Below, in pieces: positions 52,849-61,105 of a DNA stretch of 64,000 nucleotides; the stretch's first letter is position 1, and each line of letters starts with the position of its first letter. The notes under the pieces were generated by a model that was not told the origin of the DNA, did no database searches, and was given only the letters and a program-made list of their open reading frames with translations. The translations under genes were made by a program, and so were the position numbers. This stretch comes from Pseudomonas sp. Tri1 (GTDB lineage: Bacteria > Pseudomonadota > Gammaproteobacteria > Pseudomonadales > Pseudomonadaceae). The stretch is taken from positions 3,580,001 through 3,644,000 of the forward strand of contig NZ_CP072913.1 of NCBI RefSeq assembly GCF_017968885.1, read 5' to 3'.

Positions 52849-54260
52849 ACAGCGGCTCCCGATGGGCCAGGGTTCAAGGCTTGACGTGTGTGCGGCTGAT
52901 CGGCTTCGGCAACGGTTTCGGGCCGGCCGGACAGTGAATTCGGGGTGTCGCGCTTGGGCGCGGTGCGGGCGAAAAAGATCACCACGGCGGCGACGAGCGA
53001 GGTGATGGCCAATCCATACAGGCCGCCCTCGATGGAGCCGGTGGTCTGCTCCAGGAATCCGAACGCCGTGGGCGCGACGAAGCCGCCGAGGTTGCCGATG
53101 GAGTTGATCAGGGCAATCACCGCCGCCGCGATGCGGGCATCCAGATAGCCCTGGGGAATCGGCCAGAACAACGCCGACGCCGCTTTGAAACCGATGGCGG
53201 CAAAACAGATCGCGACGAAGGCGAAGATCGGCCCGCCGGTGGTGGACATGAACATGCCAAACGCCGCGATCACCAGCGTCACCGCGACCCAGGCCTGCTG
53301 GAACTTCCATTTGCCCGCCAGGGCGGCGAAACCGTACATCGCGACGATGGAAATGATCCACGGAATGGAGTTGAGCAAGCCGACCTGGAAGTCTCCCAGG
53401 TTGCCCATTTTCTTGATCATGCTCGGCAGCCAGAACGTGGCGCCATAGATGGTCAGGGCGATGGAGAAGTAGATGAAGCAGAACAGCGCGATCTGCCGGT
53501 CGGCCAGCAACTTGAACATCGACGGCTTGATCACCTGCGCGGCTTCCCGGGCCCGTTGTTCTTGAGCAATGGCGGCGATCAGCACGGTTTTCTCGTCGTC
53601 GGTCAACCATTTGGCCTGGCTCGGATGGGATTGCAGCCAGAACCAGACAAACCCGCACAACACGATGGAAGCAAAGCCCTCGATCAGGAACATCCACTGC
53701 CAACCGTGCAGGCCCAGTCCACTCAGATGCAGCAATGCGCCAGACACCGGGCCGGAGATCACCGAGGCAATGGCCGAACCGCTGAGGAAAATCGCCATGG
53801 CCTTGCCACGTTCGTTAGCCGGCAGCCATTGGGTGAAGTAGTAGATGATGCCGGGAAAGAAGCCCGCCTCCGCTGCGCCGAGGATGAAGCGCAGCACATA
53901 GAAGCTGGTTTCGCCGCGCACAAAGGCCATGGCCATGGCCGCCGCGCCCCAGGTGAACATGATGCGTGTCAGCCAGGCCCGGGCGCCGTAGCGCTGCAGG
54001 AGCATGTTGGACGGCACTTCAAACAGTGCGTAGCCAACGAAGAACAACCCGGCACCCAGCCCATAGGCGGCGGCGCCGATGCCCAGGTCGGTTTCCAGGT
54101 GGCTGCGCACAAAGCCGATGTTTACCCGGTCGATGTAGTTGACGATGAACATCACCACCACCAGCGGCAGTACATGACGTTTGACCTTGGCCGCTGCGAG
54201 CGCCAGGGTGCTGTCATGGGTGGAGTCCGTTACGTTATTCAAGGGGTGCCTCCCGATCAT
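52845..54260 (-). CDS. MFS anion:cation symporter (glucarate/galactarate-type importer)
   Basis: Inner-membrane carrier of 471 aa with about 12 hydrophobic segments. Features of the ACS family: NYIDRVNIGFVRSHLETDLGI, VPSNMLLQRYGARAWLTRIMFTWG and AAEAGFFPGIIYYFTQWLPANERGKAMA. It overlaps the dehydratase gene by 4 bp and is divergent from a LysR gene, so it most probably imports the dehydratase substrate. The start at 54260 is the longest; shorter starts in the hydrophilic N-terminus are possible. Confidence 0.86.
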   Translation of the reverse strand: MIGRHPLNNVTDSTHDSTLALAAAKVKRHVLPLVVVMFIVNYIDRVNIGFVRSHLETDLGIGAAAYGLGAGLFFVGYALFEVPSNMLLQRYGARAWLTRIMFTWGAAAMAMAFVRGETSFYVLRFILGAAEAGFFPGIIYYFTQWLPANERGKAMAIFLSGSAIASVISGPVSGALLHLSGLGLHGWQWMFLIEGFASIVLCGFVWFWLQSHPSQAKWLTDDEKTVLIAAIAQEQRAREAAQVIKPSMFKLLADRQIALFCFIYFSIALTIYGATFWLPSMIKKMGNLGDFQVGLLNSIPWIISIVAMYGFAALAGKWKFQQAWVAVTLVIAAFGMFMSTTGGPIFAFVAICFAAIGFKAASALFWPIPQGYLDARIAAAVIALINSIGNLGGFVAPTAFGFLEQTTGSIEGGLYGLAITSLVAAVVIFFARTAPKRDTPNSLSGRPETVAEADQPHTRQALNPGPSGAAV

Positions 54261-54326
54261 TGTTTTTGTGGGGAACGGGGCGATGATGGACGCGGCGGAT
54301 TGTTCCCGTCTAATCTAACTTGGCAC

Positions 54327-54351
54327 TTGATTGATACCCGGATTGAATCAA
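54327..54351. promoter_or_regulatory. Candidate LysR operator
   Basis: TTGATT-N13-AATCAA, an inverted repeat immediately before the LysR ATG and between the divergent genes; suitable for autoregulation. Weak evidence. Confidence 0.35.
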
Positions 54352-55247
54352 TGTTTGAACTAGCCCAGCTGCGCTGCTTCACCACGGTGGCGACCGAACT
54401 CAACTTCCGTCGCGCCGCCGAACGCCTGAACATGACCCAGCCACCGCTGAGCCGGCAGATCCAATTGCTGGAACACCACCTGGGTGTCGAACTGTTCACC
54501 CGCAGTACCCGCAGCGTGGCGCTCACCGCCGCCGGCCGGGCGTTTTTCATCGAGGCGCAGAACCTGCTGGAGCAGGCACAGCAAGCCGCCGTCGCCGCCC
54601 GGCGGTTCGCCCAGGGCGACATCGGCTCGGTCACCATCAGCTTCGTCGGCAGCGCGGTGTACGAGTTCTTGCCCAAGGTCATCGCCGAGGCACGGCTGAA
54701 ACAGCCCCAGGTCAAAATCGTCCTGGCGGAGATGAACACTTACCAGCAGCACGAGGCCTTGCGCGCCCGGCGCATCGACCTGGGTATCGTTCGTTCGCCG
54801 CTGCTGGAAACCGGTTACGCCACCGAGTGCCTGGTGCGCGAACCCTTCGTCCTGGCGGTGCCCGCCGGGCATCCGCTGGCCAGTGCCGAGACCGTGGGCG
54901 TCCAGGATCTGGACGGCCAACCGTTCCTCATGTACTCCCACTCCGCCTACCCGCCCTTCAACGAACTGCTCACCGGCATGCTTCGCTCGGCCCGGGTCGC
55001 ACCGCAATTCGTGCAATGGCTGGGGTCGTCGCTGACAATCCTGGCGCTGGTCAACGCCGGCATGGGCCTGGCGCTAGTGCCACGTTGCGCCACCAGCGTG
55101 GTGTTCAAGCATGTGGTGTTTCGTGAGATCGACCTGGGCGAAGGGGTGCAGAGCGAGTTGCACCTGGTCTGGCGCGAGGACAACGACAACCCGGCGTTCA
55201 CCATGTTGCTGGAGGGGATTCGGGGGGCGGTTCGGGAAGGCTTGTGA
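54351..55247 (+). CDS. LysR-family regulator of the glucarate-type operon
   Basis: Protein of 298 aa: HTH LNFRRAAERLNMTQPPLSRQIQLLEHHLGVELF and the co-inducer domain typical of CbbR/BenM-type members (DLGIVRSPLLETGYATECLVREPFVLAVPAGHPLA). Start MFELAQL at 54351. Divergent from the MFS-dehydratase pair by 90 bp and thus probably their regulator. Confidence 0.86.
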   Translation: MFELAQLRCFTTVATELNFRRAAERLNMTQPPLSRQIQLLEHHLGVELFTRSTRSVALTAAGRAFFIEAQNLLEQAQQAAVAARRFAQGDIGSVTISFVGSAVYEFLPKVIAEARLKQPQVKIVLAEMNTYQQHEALRARRIDLGIVRSPLLETGYATECLVREPFVLAVPAGHPLASAETVGVQDLDGQPFLMYSHSAYPPFNELLTGMLRSARVAPQFVQWLGSSLTILALVNAGMGLALVPRCATSVVFKHVVFREIDLGEGVQSELHLVWREDNDNPAFTMLLEGIRGAVREGL

Positions 55248-55322
55248 AGGCGGAGCAACAAGGCCCATGCGGTTGGCAGTGCCTGACGGAACCCAACGTT
55301 CCACCGAGCTTCGTGGACTTAG

Positions 55323-55354
55323 GTTGTGAGGGCGCTTGCGGCGCCCCTCACAAC
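55323..55354. terminator. Hairpin between convergent LysR and DUF6124 genes
   Basis: Arms GTTGTGAGGGCGC and GCGCCCCTCACAAC (one bulged base), 5-nt loop. Likely bidirectional terminator. Confidence 0.7.
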
Positions 55355-55366
55355 ACTACCTGGCGA

Positions 55367-55729
55367 CTACCCAGGCTTGTAGTTATCCAGTACTCGATTG
55401 ACCGCTAGCTCACCCAACATGATGACCCGTTGCAGCACCAGCATCGTTTGGCGCCTTGGGCCGTCCGTCAAATCGGTGAGGTCGCTGACCATCACGCTGG
55501 CGGATGCCAAGGATTCGCACGCCTCAACGAGTAACGTTTCGTCATCCACCGCTGCGTCGATGGTGAAGATCGTGCTGGGCTTGCGGGGCGGTATCTGCGT
55601 TTTCGTTGCCCCGGGGTTCAGGTAGTGCTTGAGCGCGCGGTCTGCCGCCTCTTTCAACTTTTCGGGGTCGAGAGAGTCGCCGTAGAGTACCGAATCGATA
55701 TTCGGGGGGTTGGGAGTAACCTTGAACAT
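55367..55729 (-). CDS. DUF6124-family protein
   Basis: Protein of 120 aa beginning MFKVTPNPP, a start highly characteristic of a Pseudomonas-restricted family (DUF6124/DUF3077). It contains ALKHYL near residues 34-39 and a helical C-terminus (LVEACESLASASVMVSDL ... QRVIMLGELAVNRVLDNY). Function unknown; members are multi-copy in many fluorescent pseudomonads. The upstream leader has a GC-rich hairpin (around 55826-55845). Confidence 0.75.
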   Translation of the reverse strand: MFKVTPNPPNIDSVLYGDSLDPEKLKEAADRALKHYLNPGATKTQIPPRKPSTIFTIDAAVDDETLLVEACESLASASVMVSDLTDLTDGPRRQTMLVLQRVIMLGELAVNRVLDNYKPG

Positions 55730-56862
55730 ATAACTAATTCCCTCAGCTGGGGCCGCAACCGTTCTCGACTAAAAGAAGGGTGGCGGCTGTGCGCAGGTTA
55801 GTCGACCGGTGGAATTAGCAAGCCCGGCGCGCCCAAGGGGCGCCCTGCACACAACCACCATCAAGTGCAGGAATAGAATGACCTGACTGAATGGTACTTA
55901 TGCACTTTACTAAAACCGTCCGGGCGACTAAACCCGACCACTGATGGGCAGTGGCAGATGAACGATAGAGGCCCGGGGCAAAGCGCACAAGCCAGCGGAT
56001 TCTGACGCATGCGTAAGTAAGGACGCAAGGCCTCGTAGCCTTTGGGGCGTTATGTGGAGTGTATTTAAACGTGTCGCGCTGGATATGTTTGCGAAAATTA
56101 AACGAGGCGATTTTTCTTCGTTATTCCTTGGGGCTGTATCGGTGTAAATACAGTGTCTTATGGGACGCTCCGGGGTCATCGGTATTAAACGAGATTATGC
56201 CGTAGATAATACGCTGGCGGATGCTTTGGGGAATTTGCCTACATCTGACCGCGGCAACGACGTGCTTTCTCGGCAGAGGGTTTGAGGCTGGAGGCGATCT
56301 TGGGTGATTGGCTTCGGCCTTCGATCGCACTTGAAGGGCTTTGAAGGATGCTTGGCGGAGGGAGGCGCTGTACGGGGTCACCGGCTGAAAAGATCGCACT
56401 CAACGCAGTGGGTTGAACCTCGCACAGCAACCATAAAACTCTGGCGATTAAAAAGATGGCACTGTACGCCGGTGTGGACTGGGGATTTGCAATGCCAGAG
56501 TGCCCAGAGGGCCCGGCGGACAGCGCCATCAAACATCGGGCGGAGCGACCTGTTCCTTCATCAGAGGCACTTAAGCACTCCCCCAGGCTGCACCGCCCTG
56601 TCACTACGAGCGGTGAGGGATAAGATACCGGGGCTGTGGATGCGCTGCCGGGGGATTCGGTGGTGGTTGTAGCCCTTCGAAAGACTCCTATCCCTAGAAG
56701 GCATCGTCCTCGACATTGCGTAGGGACTCACCGCTAAATGGCTGCTAATCTTCAGCGTCCCGGTGTCTAGCGGAATGAGGCTCAGATTTGGCCTCATAGC
56801 TTTCTAGCGAGGAGCATCCCCCCACGCTCGAAAATATCTTCAAACGAGAAAGGAACATTTGA
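55730..56862. other. 1.1-kb region without a convincing gene; possible multi-copy element
   Basis: Contains a GC-rich hairpin in the DUF6124 leader (GGCGCGCCC-AAG-GGGCGCC), an AT-rich stretch at 56040-56200, and at about 56240-56610 overlapping frames on both strands of about 120 codons with Ser/Pro/Arg-rich, uneven composition. Similar minus-strand frames (including ASFKALQVRSKAEANHPRSP) are, as far as I recall, annotated repeatedly as hypothetical proteins in Pseudomonas, suggesting a repeated or structured-RNA element rather than a protein gene. A hairpin ATGAGGC-N9-GCCTCAT lies at 56776-56798. Confidence 0.45.
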
Positions 56863-57831
56863 ATGTCGATGCTTGCCAATGCTGTTGCCTCCATTCGGCT
56901 TGGGGTGGAGGATTTTCAGGCCGCTGAAAATGATGATGCGCGCGCACTTTCGGCAATTCGAAATCTAACAGCCGGATTACTTTTGCTTTTCAAAGTTAAG
57001 CTACAGGAACTCAGCCCGGCAGATTCGAAGGAGGTACTTCTCAAGCAGACCGTGACCCCTGTGCTTGATATCGACGGCAATCCTATGTGGATTGGTACAG
57101 GTAGTAAGACAGTTGATGTGCAGTCTATCATTCAGCGACTCAAGGGGCTTGGTGTAGATGGTGTTGATTGGAAGCGCCTTGAAGCGCTTACCAAGTTGCG
57201 CAACGATGTTGAGCATTATTTCAGCCCGCACCCTGCTTCAGTATTGCTTGAAGCTATGGAGGCCTCCTTCCATCTAATCCAGCAGTTCGCTCCTAAGCAT
57301 CTGGGAAAAAGCCCGCTCCAGTTGCTCGGCAATGATCTTTGGTCGTTCCTCACCAAGCAAAATGCCTTCTACACGCATGAGCATCATATTTGCCAGGAGG
57401 CTTCCAAAGCGATTTTCTGGCCACTTCCTCTGCTGACAAAGTCCGCTGGGGGCTTGCGCTGCGTTAGCTGTAGATCAGAGCTGATCAAACCCCACGTCCC
57501 CCTTGCTCAACCTCCTAAAACAAGCTTTGAATGTACGAGCTGCGGCGCTGTGACGACTTACCAAGAGGCAGTCGAGAGCATTCTGGTGGCTAGGCATTAT
57601 CGGGATTTGTACCTCACTGCTACTCAGGGGGGCGAGCCGCCGCTGGAATGGTGTTCTAAGTGTCATCACAGAACCTACATTGTAGATGATGCGTTTTGTG
57701 CCTTATGCCTAGAGGACAGCCCAGAGTTGGGTTGCGTGCAATGTGGTGGAGGGTTTGATCATCCTTATGGTACTGATGCAGAGTTAGATCGCCTATGTGT
57801 CCACTGTCGTAACGTCGCTGAAATGGATTAG
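56863..57831 (+). CDS. HEPN-motif and triple zinc-ribbon protein
   Basis: Protein of 322 aa, start MSMLANAV preceded by AAAGGAA. The N-terminal helical part has the HEPN-like signature R-x4-H as RNDVEH (Arg113, His118) in a KLRNDVEHYF context. The C-terminal half contains six C-x2-C pairs (200/203, 224/227, 264/267, 279/282, 291/294, 312/315), enough for three zinc ribbons. HEPN proteins are frequently RNases in toxin or defence systems, but RNDVEH-type motifs also occur in non-catalytic HEPN families. No family name recognised. AT-richer than flanking core genes and convergent with the ATPase operon. Confidence 0.65.
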   Translation: MSMLANAVASIRLGVEDFQAAENDDARALSAIRNLTAGLLLLFKVKLQELSPADSKEVLLKQTVTPVLDIDGNPMWIGTGSKTVDVQSIIQRLKGLGVDGVDWKRLEALTKLRNDVEHYFSPHPASVLLEAMEASFHLIQQFAPKHLGKSPLQLLGNDLWSFLTKQNAFYTHEHHICQEASKAIFWPLPLLTKSAGGLRCVSCRSELIKPHVPLAQPPKTSFECTSCGAVTTYQEAVESILVARHYRDLYLTATQGGEPPLEWCSKCHHRTYIVDDAFCALCLEDSPELGCVQCGGGFDHPYGTDAELDRLCVHCRNVAEMD

Positions 57832-57940
57832 GCCGACTAGGCGGCGTTGGAGTTCACGTAGAAACACCGCTTTAGTTCTGATGCCAATCTTCAAGCCTGC
57901 TCTAAGACGCTTTTTTCGTCCAGCCCAATCCATCCGATGA

Positions 57941-59401
57941 CTAATGAATATTCAAGAACTTTCGATACGATGGGTGTAGCGACCACTTTACGTTGTTTCT
58001 ACGATTTTCTGTAGAACGATATAGGTCAGGGTCATCTGTGAAATGTGTGAACTCTATTCCATCTAGGTGGATATGAGAGATCAAACCTAGCTTATATAAG
58101 AAGTCCGCGAGATCTTCAACGCCCGCATAAGGCTTTCCGTCAATCATGGGGATATCGTCTTTAGTTCGACCGCGTAAAAAATTAAGCTCCAGGGCCTCTT
58201 CTAGTTCAGAGCATGAAAACTCTTTTTTGGTGGCTCTTAATGCATCAATAAGATTATTTAGCTCTTCAAACTGATGTATATGCTCTTTAATGAGGTCGTC
58301 TCTGCGGTTGGCTCCAAAGTCGGAAAGTATATAATTGATATGCTCAAGGGTTACTTTCCGAATTAAGGCGTTTTCTTTGGCTTTTTTTGCGGCCATGCGG
58401 CACAACTGCCCCATCCAACGAGGCCTTCTATTAGAGAAAGCAGATATTGCGTCAAATAATTTTGCCTCTTTGCTTTGCCCCCATTCGATAGGTGATGTAA
58501 ACACCATATCTAATATTTTGTTGTAGTCAGTAGCGAGCTTGAGTTTTGCTTCTGGGGAGTCGGGATGATTATTCGTTATATAAACAAGAATTTTCTGCGC
58601 AAGCATGTCGCGCATCTGCCGTTTAGTCCAAAATATATTTATTATATACTGCTGTAGCTTATCTAGATCTTCGAGGTGCCTTAGGCAGGACCAAACATCG
58701 CTTCGGACGGTTGTGCGTATATTCAATCCTTTGTAATCAAACGCCAAGGACCGGATCGCGCTAAAGAACGACCCTACTCGTGCTTGGCTTTCGGAGTTAT
58801 TCTGGAATTTTGCGTCGATATCGTCGATAAGTAACCACACATGCTTTCGCTCTTCAGAATCCTGATAGCGCTTTAGTAAGCTTTCGCTGTTAGTAGGAAG
58901 TGATTTTTTTAGTTCAATACCCAGCAAAGGTATTTTGCCTAACGTCCTAGAGATCAGCGCACCTACAATATTTTTGCTTTTTAGTCCGTCGAGCTCAGCA
59001 AGCTCTACCATTGACATAGTGTCATCAGATAGAGCGATACCTATATGAGCACCAATCTCCATGAGGATTTTTTTACAGATTATTTGCTTCCAATAATTCT
59101 CTAAAAATGAATGATCGGATCCCGTAAAGTGCCCGAGACCCAGCAGATCGTTCCCCTTCACCCGAACTATAATCGGATCGCCATATGAATCATCATTATT
59201 TAACTTATAATACAACCGAGAAAGGAGCGCGGACTTCCCCATCCCTTTTCGAGCGCTTACAATGGATAGCTTTTCTTCGCAAGCATAAAAATCATCAAAG
59301 TCTTTGTTTTCAATATAGTACGCGTTCAGATGATTGAGATCTTCATCCTCACCCGCTTCATTACCAAATAGCTTTTTGTCACGAAGATTTATCGATATCA
59401 T
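57941..59401 (-). CDS. P-loop ATPase, Sll1717-type, putative defence NTPase
   Basis: Protein of 486 aa. Walker A at residues 50-57 (A-R-K-G-M-G-K-S; first position Ala instead of Gly), Walker B WLLIDDIDA around 189-197, then a helical region with RTTVRSDVW and an arginine-rich sensor-like segment SNRRPRWMGQL. The C-terminal part (about 380-486) looks like a winged helix plus a small domain. The architecture fits the 'P-loop ATPase, Sll1717 family' of STAND-like NTPases of unknown function. It begins 28 bp after the DUF4062-type gene on the same strand, in DNA of notably low GC. No transmembrane segment. Confidence 0.72.
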   Translation of the reverse strand: MISINLRDKKLFGNEAGEDEDLNHLNAYYIENKDFDDFYACEEKLSIVSARKGMGKSALLSRLYYKLNNDDSYGDPIIVRVKGNDLLGLGHFTGSDHSFLENYWKQIICKKILMEIGAHIGIALSDDTMSMVELAELDGLKSKNIVGALISRTLGKIPLLGIELKKSLPTNSESLLKRYQDSEERKHVWLLIDDIDAKFQNNSESQARVGSFFSAIRSLAFDYKGLNIRTTVRSDVWSCLRHLEDLDKLQQYIINIFWTKRQMRDMLAQKILVYITNNHPDSPEAKLKLATDYNKILDMVFTSPIEWGQSKEAKLFDAISAFSNRRPRWMGQLCRMAAKKAKENALIRKVTLEHINYILSDFGANRRDDLIKEHIHQFEELNNLIDALRATKKEFSCSELEEALELNFLRGRTKDDIPMIDGKPYAGVEDLADFLYKLGLISHIHLDGIEFTHFTDDPDLYRSTENRRNNVKWSLHPSYRKFLNIH

Positions 59402-59429
59402 ATATTAACACTCAATATATCTAGGCGGA

Positions 59430-60272
59430 TTAGTCAGCACCTAAGGTGTCGGCGAGACTAAATCCTAAGTTTGTTACTTCGTACACTTCGCCTTTGGAAC
59501 CTCGAGCCGTTACGAGATCAAGCTTCAAAAGCTCTTCCAGTGCAGACTCCCATTTTGCGACATCTCTACGCTCACGGGAATCTATAAGATTTCTACCGTT
59601 CGTTTGTATGTCAGTTCCGCCAATGTAGCGAATATGCATTATTGTTCCGTGCGAATCTTTTGATGCTTCTCTCAACAATGACTTCGCCTCATAAGACAAA
59701 GTTGGAATAATTTTCTGCGGGAGAGAAACATCCTTGCCGCCAACCGCATCATTAACTTTAAAAATTTCATTTTCATTAATTGTAATCTGCAACTGTCGCG
59801 AGAACTTATTTCGAAAGTCCGACAAGTCTTCGTACCCCTCGTACAAGCTGCGTTGCTGACACGTTTTCTTGAACTCTGTCAGAAGTTTGTATTGATCATG
59901 ATCTACTGTATCTAAAGCAGCGGGCTGATTGGAAAAATACAACATGGCTGGCCTGCCGCCATTCACATGCTTTTCAATTTCCTCCACGGTTCCGCTCGCA
60001 TATTCAGTAGTAGCAGTTCCGACTCTTGTCCAAAAAACGCCAATTAATAAATCACACTTATCTAGAATTTGTCTGTTAATAATTTCCTGTGGGCCCGACC
60101 CCATTTCAGGAGCAGAGTGCGTCTCCCATCCAATAGGCAGAAGAACTATCTTACGAGACCTGGAATGTACGGCGTTCCATTCATGAATCACCTCTCTGAC
60201 CTGTGCTCGCTCGGCTTTAACATCTCCAGGGGATGCAATCATCACATTGAAAACTTCTGCTTCATAACTCAT
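59430..60272 (-). CDS. DUF4062/TIR-like domain protein with C-terminal winged helix
   Basis: Protein of 280 aa, ATG at 60272 with AAGGA six bases upstream (a TTG two codons earlier is also in frame). The N-terminal 115 residues (VFNVMIASPGDVKAERAQV, CDLLIGVFWTRVG, ASGTVEEIEKHVNGGRPAMLYFS) match the DUF4062-like Rossmann fold related to TIR and nucleoside deoxyribosyltransferase domains; Glu98 or Glu100 in TVEEIE is a possible catalytic residue. The C-terminal 70 residues form a winged-helix-like module (KWESALEELLKLDLVTARGSKGEVYEVTNLGFSLA). First gene of a two-gene operon with the ATPase. Enzymatic activity is inference. Confidence 0.7.
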   Translation of the reverse strand: MSYEAEVFNVMIASPGDVKAERAQVREVIHEWNAVHSRSRKIVLLPIGWETHSAPEMGSGPQEIINRQILDKCDLLIGVFWTRVGTATTEYASGTVEEIEKHVNGGRPAMLYFSNQPAALDTVDHDQYKLLTEFKKTCQQRSLYEGYEDLSDFRNKFSRQLQITINENEIFKVNDAVGGKDVSLPQKIIPTLSYEAKSLLREASKDSHGTIMHIRYIGGTDIQTNGRNLIDSRERRDVAKWESALEELLKLDLVTARGSKGEVYEVTNLGFSLADTLGAD

Positions 60273-60309
60273 GCTCAATCCTTAGCGCATTGCGAATTAG
60301 GTGGCAACA

Positions 60310-60325
60310 TGACATCAAGATGTCA
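60310..60325. promoter_or_regulatory. Palindromic operator upstream of the DUF4062-ATPase operon
   Basis: TGACATC-AA-GATGTCA, perfect 7-bp arms, 38-53 nt upstream of the operon start, where a promoter should be. Possible repressor or self-binding site for the winged-helix protein. Confidence 0.5.
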
Positions 60326-60433
60326 CGAAGTTTCGCGGCTGTCCACTGGAGGAGAAAAAGCATATGCACAGTTGAGTCTGAGAAGTCTCTTGAAACCGTA
60401 CCAAGACGAGCACCATCACCGCTTTTAGACGAC

Positions 60434-60905
60434 TTACTTGGTAGAACCTTCCAGGTGAGCTAACGCTAAAACTTGGATGATTTTTTCCGCCTCAGGCTGC
60501 AGATTCCCTTCGTCATCCATAGGCAAGTACGGTCGGCCTGGGATATCGCCCGATAGCTGCGGAAAGTCAGCTTGATTACCTCCAAGTTGCATCATCGCCG
60601 CATAAGGTTTGTTAGTGCCCACCAGCGCGGAGCTGTCGGAAGCCTGAGTGATAATTGAAGCGGCCAGACCGACGGCGCTGACTTGCAACATCTCGCCGGG
60701 CCAGTGGCCGGTTTCGGCTCGGCGTCCTTTGGTGACGTCGGAAAGCTCAGGCCACTGGGGGCGGCCCTCATGTTCGAAGTTTTCCTCGGTTTGGCTGGCG
60801 AGTTCGGCGGCTAGGCTGTGTGAGTGGTGTGAGGTCTCCGATGGAGTGTTCCACTTTGCCTAGGGTTTTTAGTAGGTGTTGGTGGTCTAGTTCGATGATG
60901 AACAT
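60434..60905 (-). pseudogene. Frameshifted phage virion morphogenesis protein (Mu gpG / phage_tail_S type)
   Basis: Minus-strand reading from ATG 60905 gives FIIELDHQHLLKTLGKVEHS, then the frame shifts by one base around 60815-60830 and continues LAAELASQTEENFEHEG, later VGTNKPYAAMMQLGG and GDIPGRPYLPMDDEG. The final part is typical of Mu gpG-like tail-completion proteins. No other phage structural genes are nearby, so this is a prophage scar. Confidence 0.75.
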
Positions 60906-61105
60906 GGGGTGCCTTCCATTTGGTTTGCGGGGGCGTGTCCCAAACAATTGAGTCGAAAGCAAAGATGGTGCAATCAGCTCTGTTGGCCGACTGCCTGCCT
61001 CGCGAACTGAGCTTCAAACATAGCCTTCAGCTGTGCCTTGCGTTGAGGCAGTACGGGGCTCAAGAGCAAGAAGATCAGATACTAAATCTTTACTTGAAAA
61101 GCGGC

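Noticed and set aside
51574..53703. 709-codon frame read as a single fusion protein upstream of the glucarate-dehydratase-like gene
   Set aside because: The extra N-terminal 285 codons are an out-of-frame reading of the MFS gene. The enzyme starts at MKIKRV (52848), just before the MFS stop.
53556..54350. N-terminal extension of the LysR gene antisense to the MFS gene
   Set aside because: LysR proteins start directly at the HTH; MFELAQL at 54351 gives the normal 298-aa length.
56160..56284. Small frame containing RDYAVDNTLADALGNL
   Set aside because: Looks protein-like over a few residues, but there is no Shine-Dalgarno sequence and no recognisable family; kept only as part of the non-genic block.
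56239..56672. Overlapping frames of 121 and 122 codons on opposite strands
   Set aside because: Composition is unlike a folded protein on either strand and neither has a credible ribosome-binding site; more likely a repeat or RNA element.
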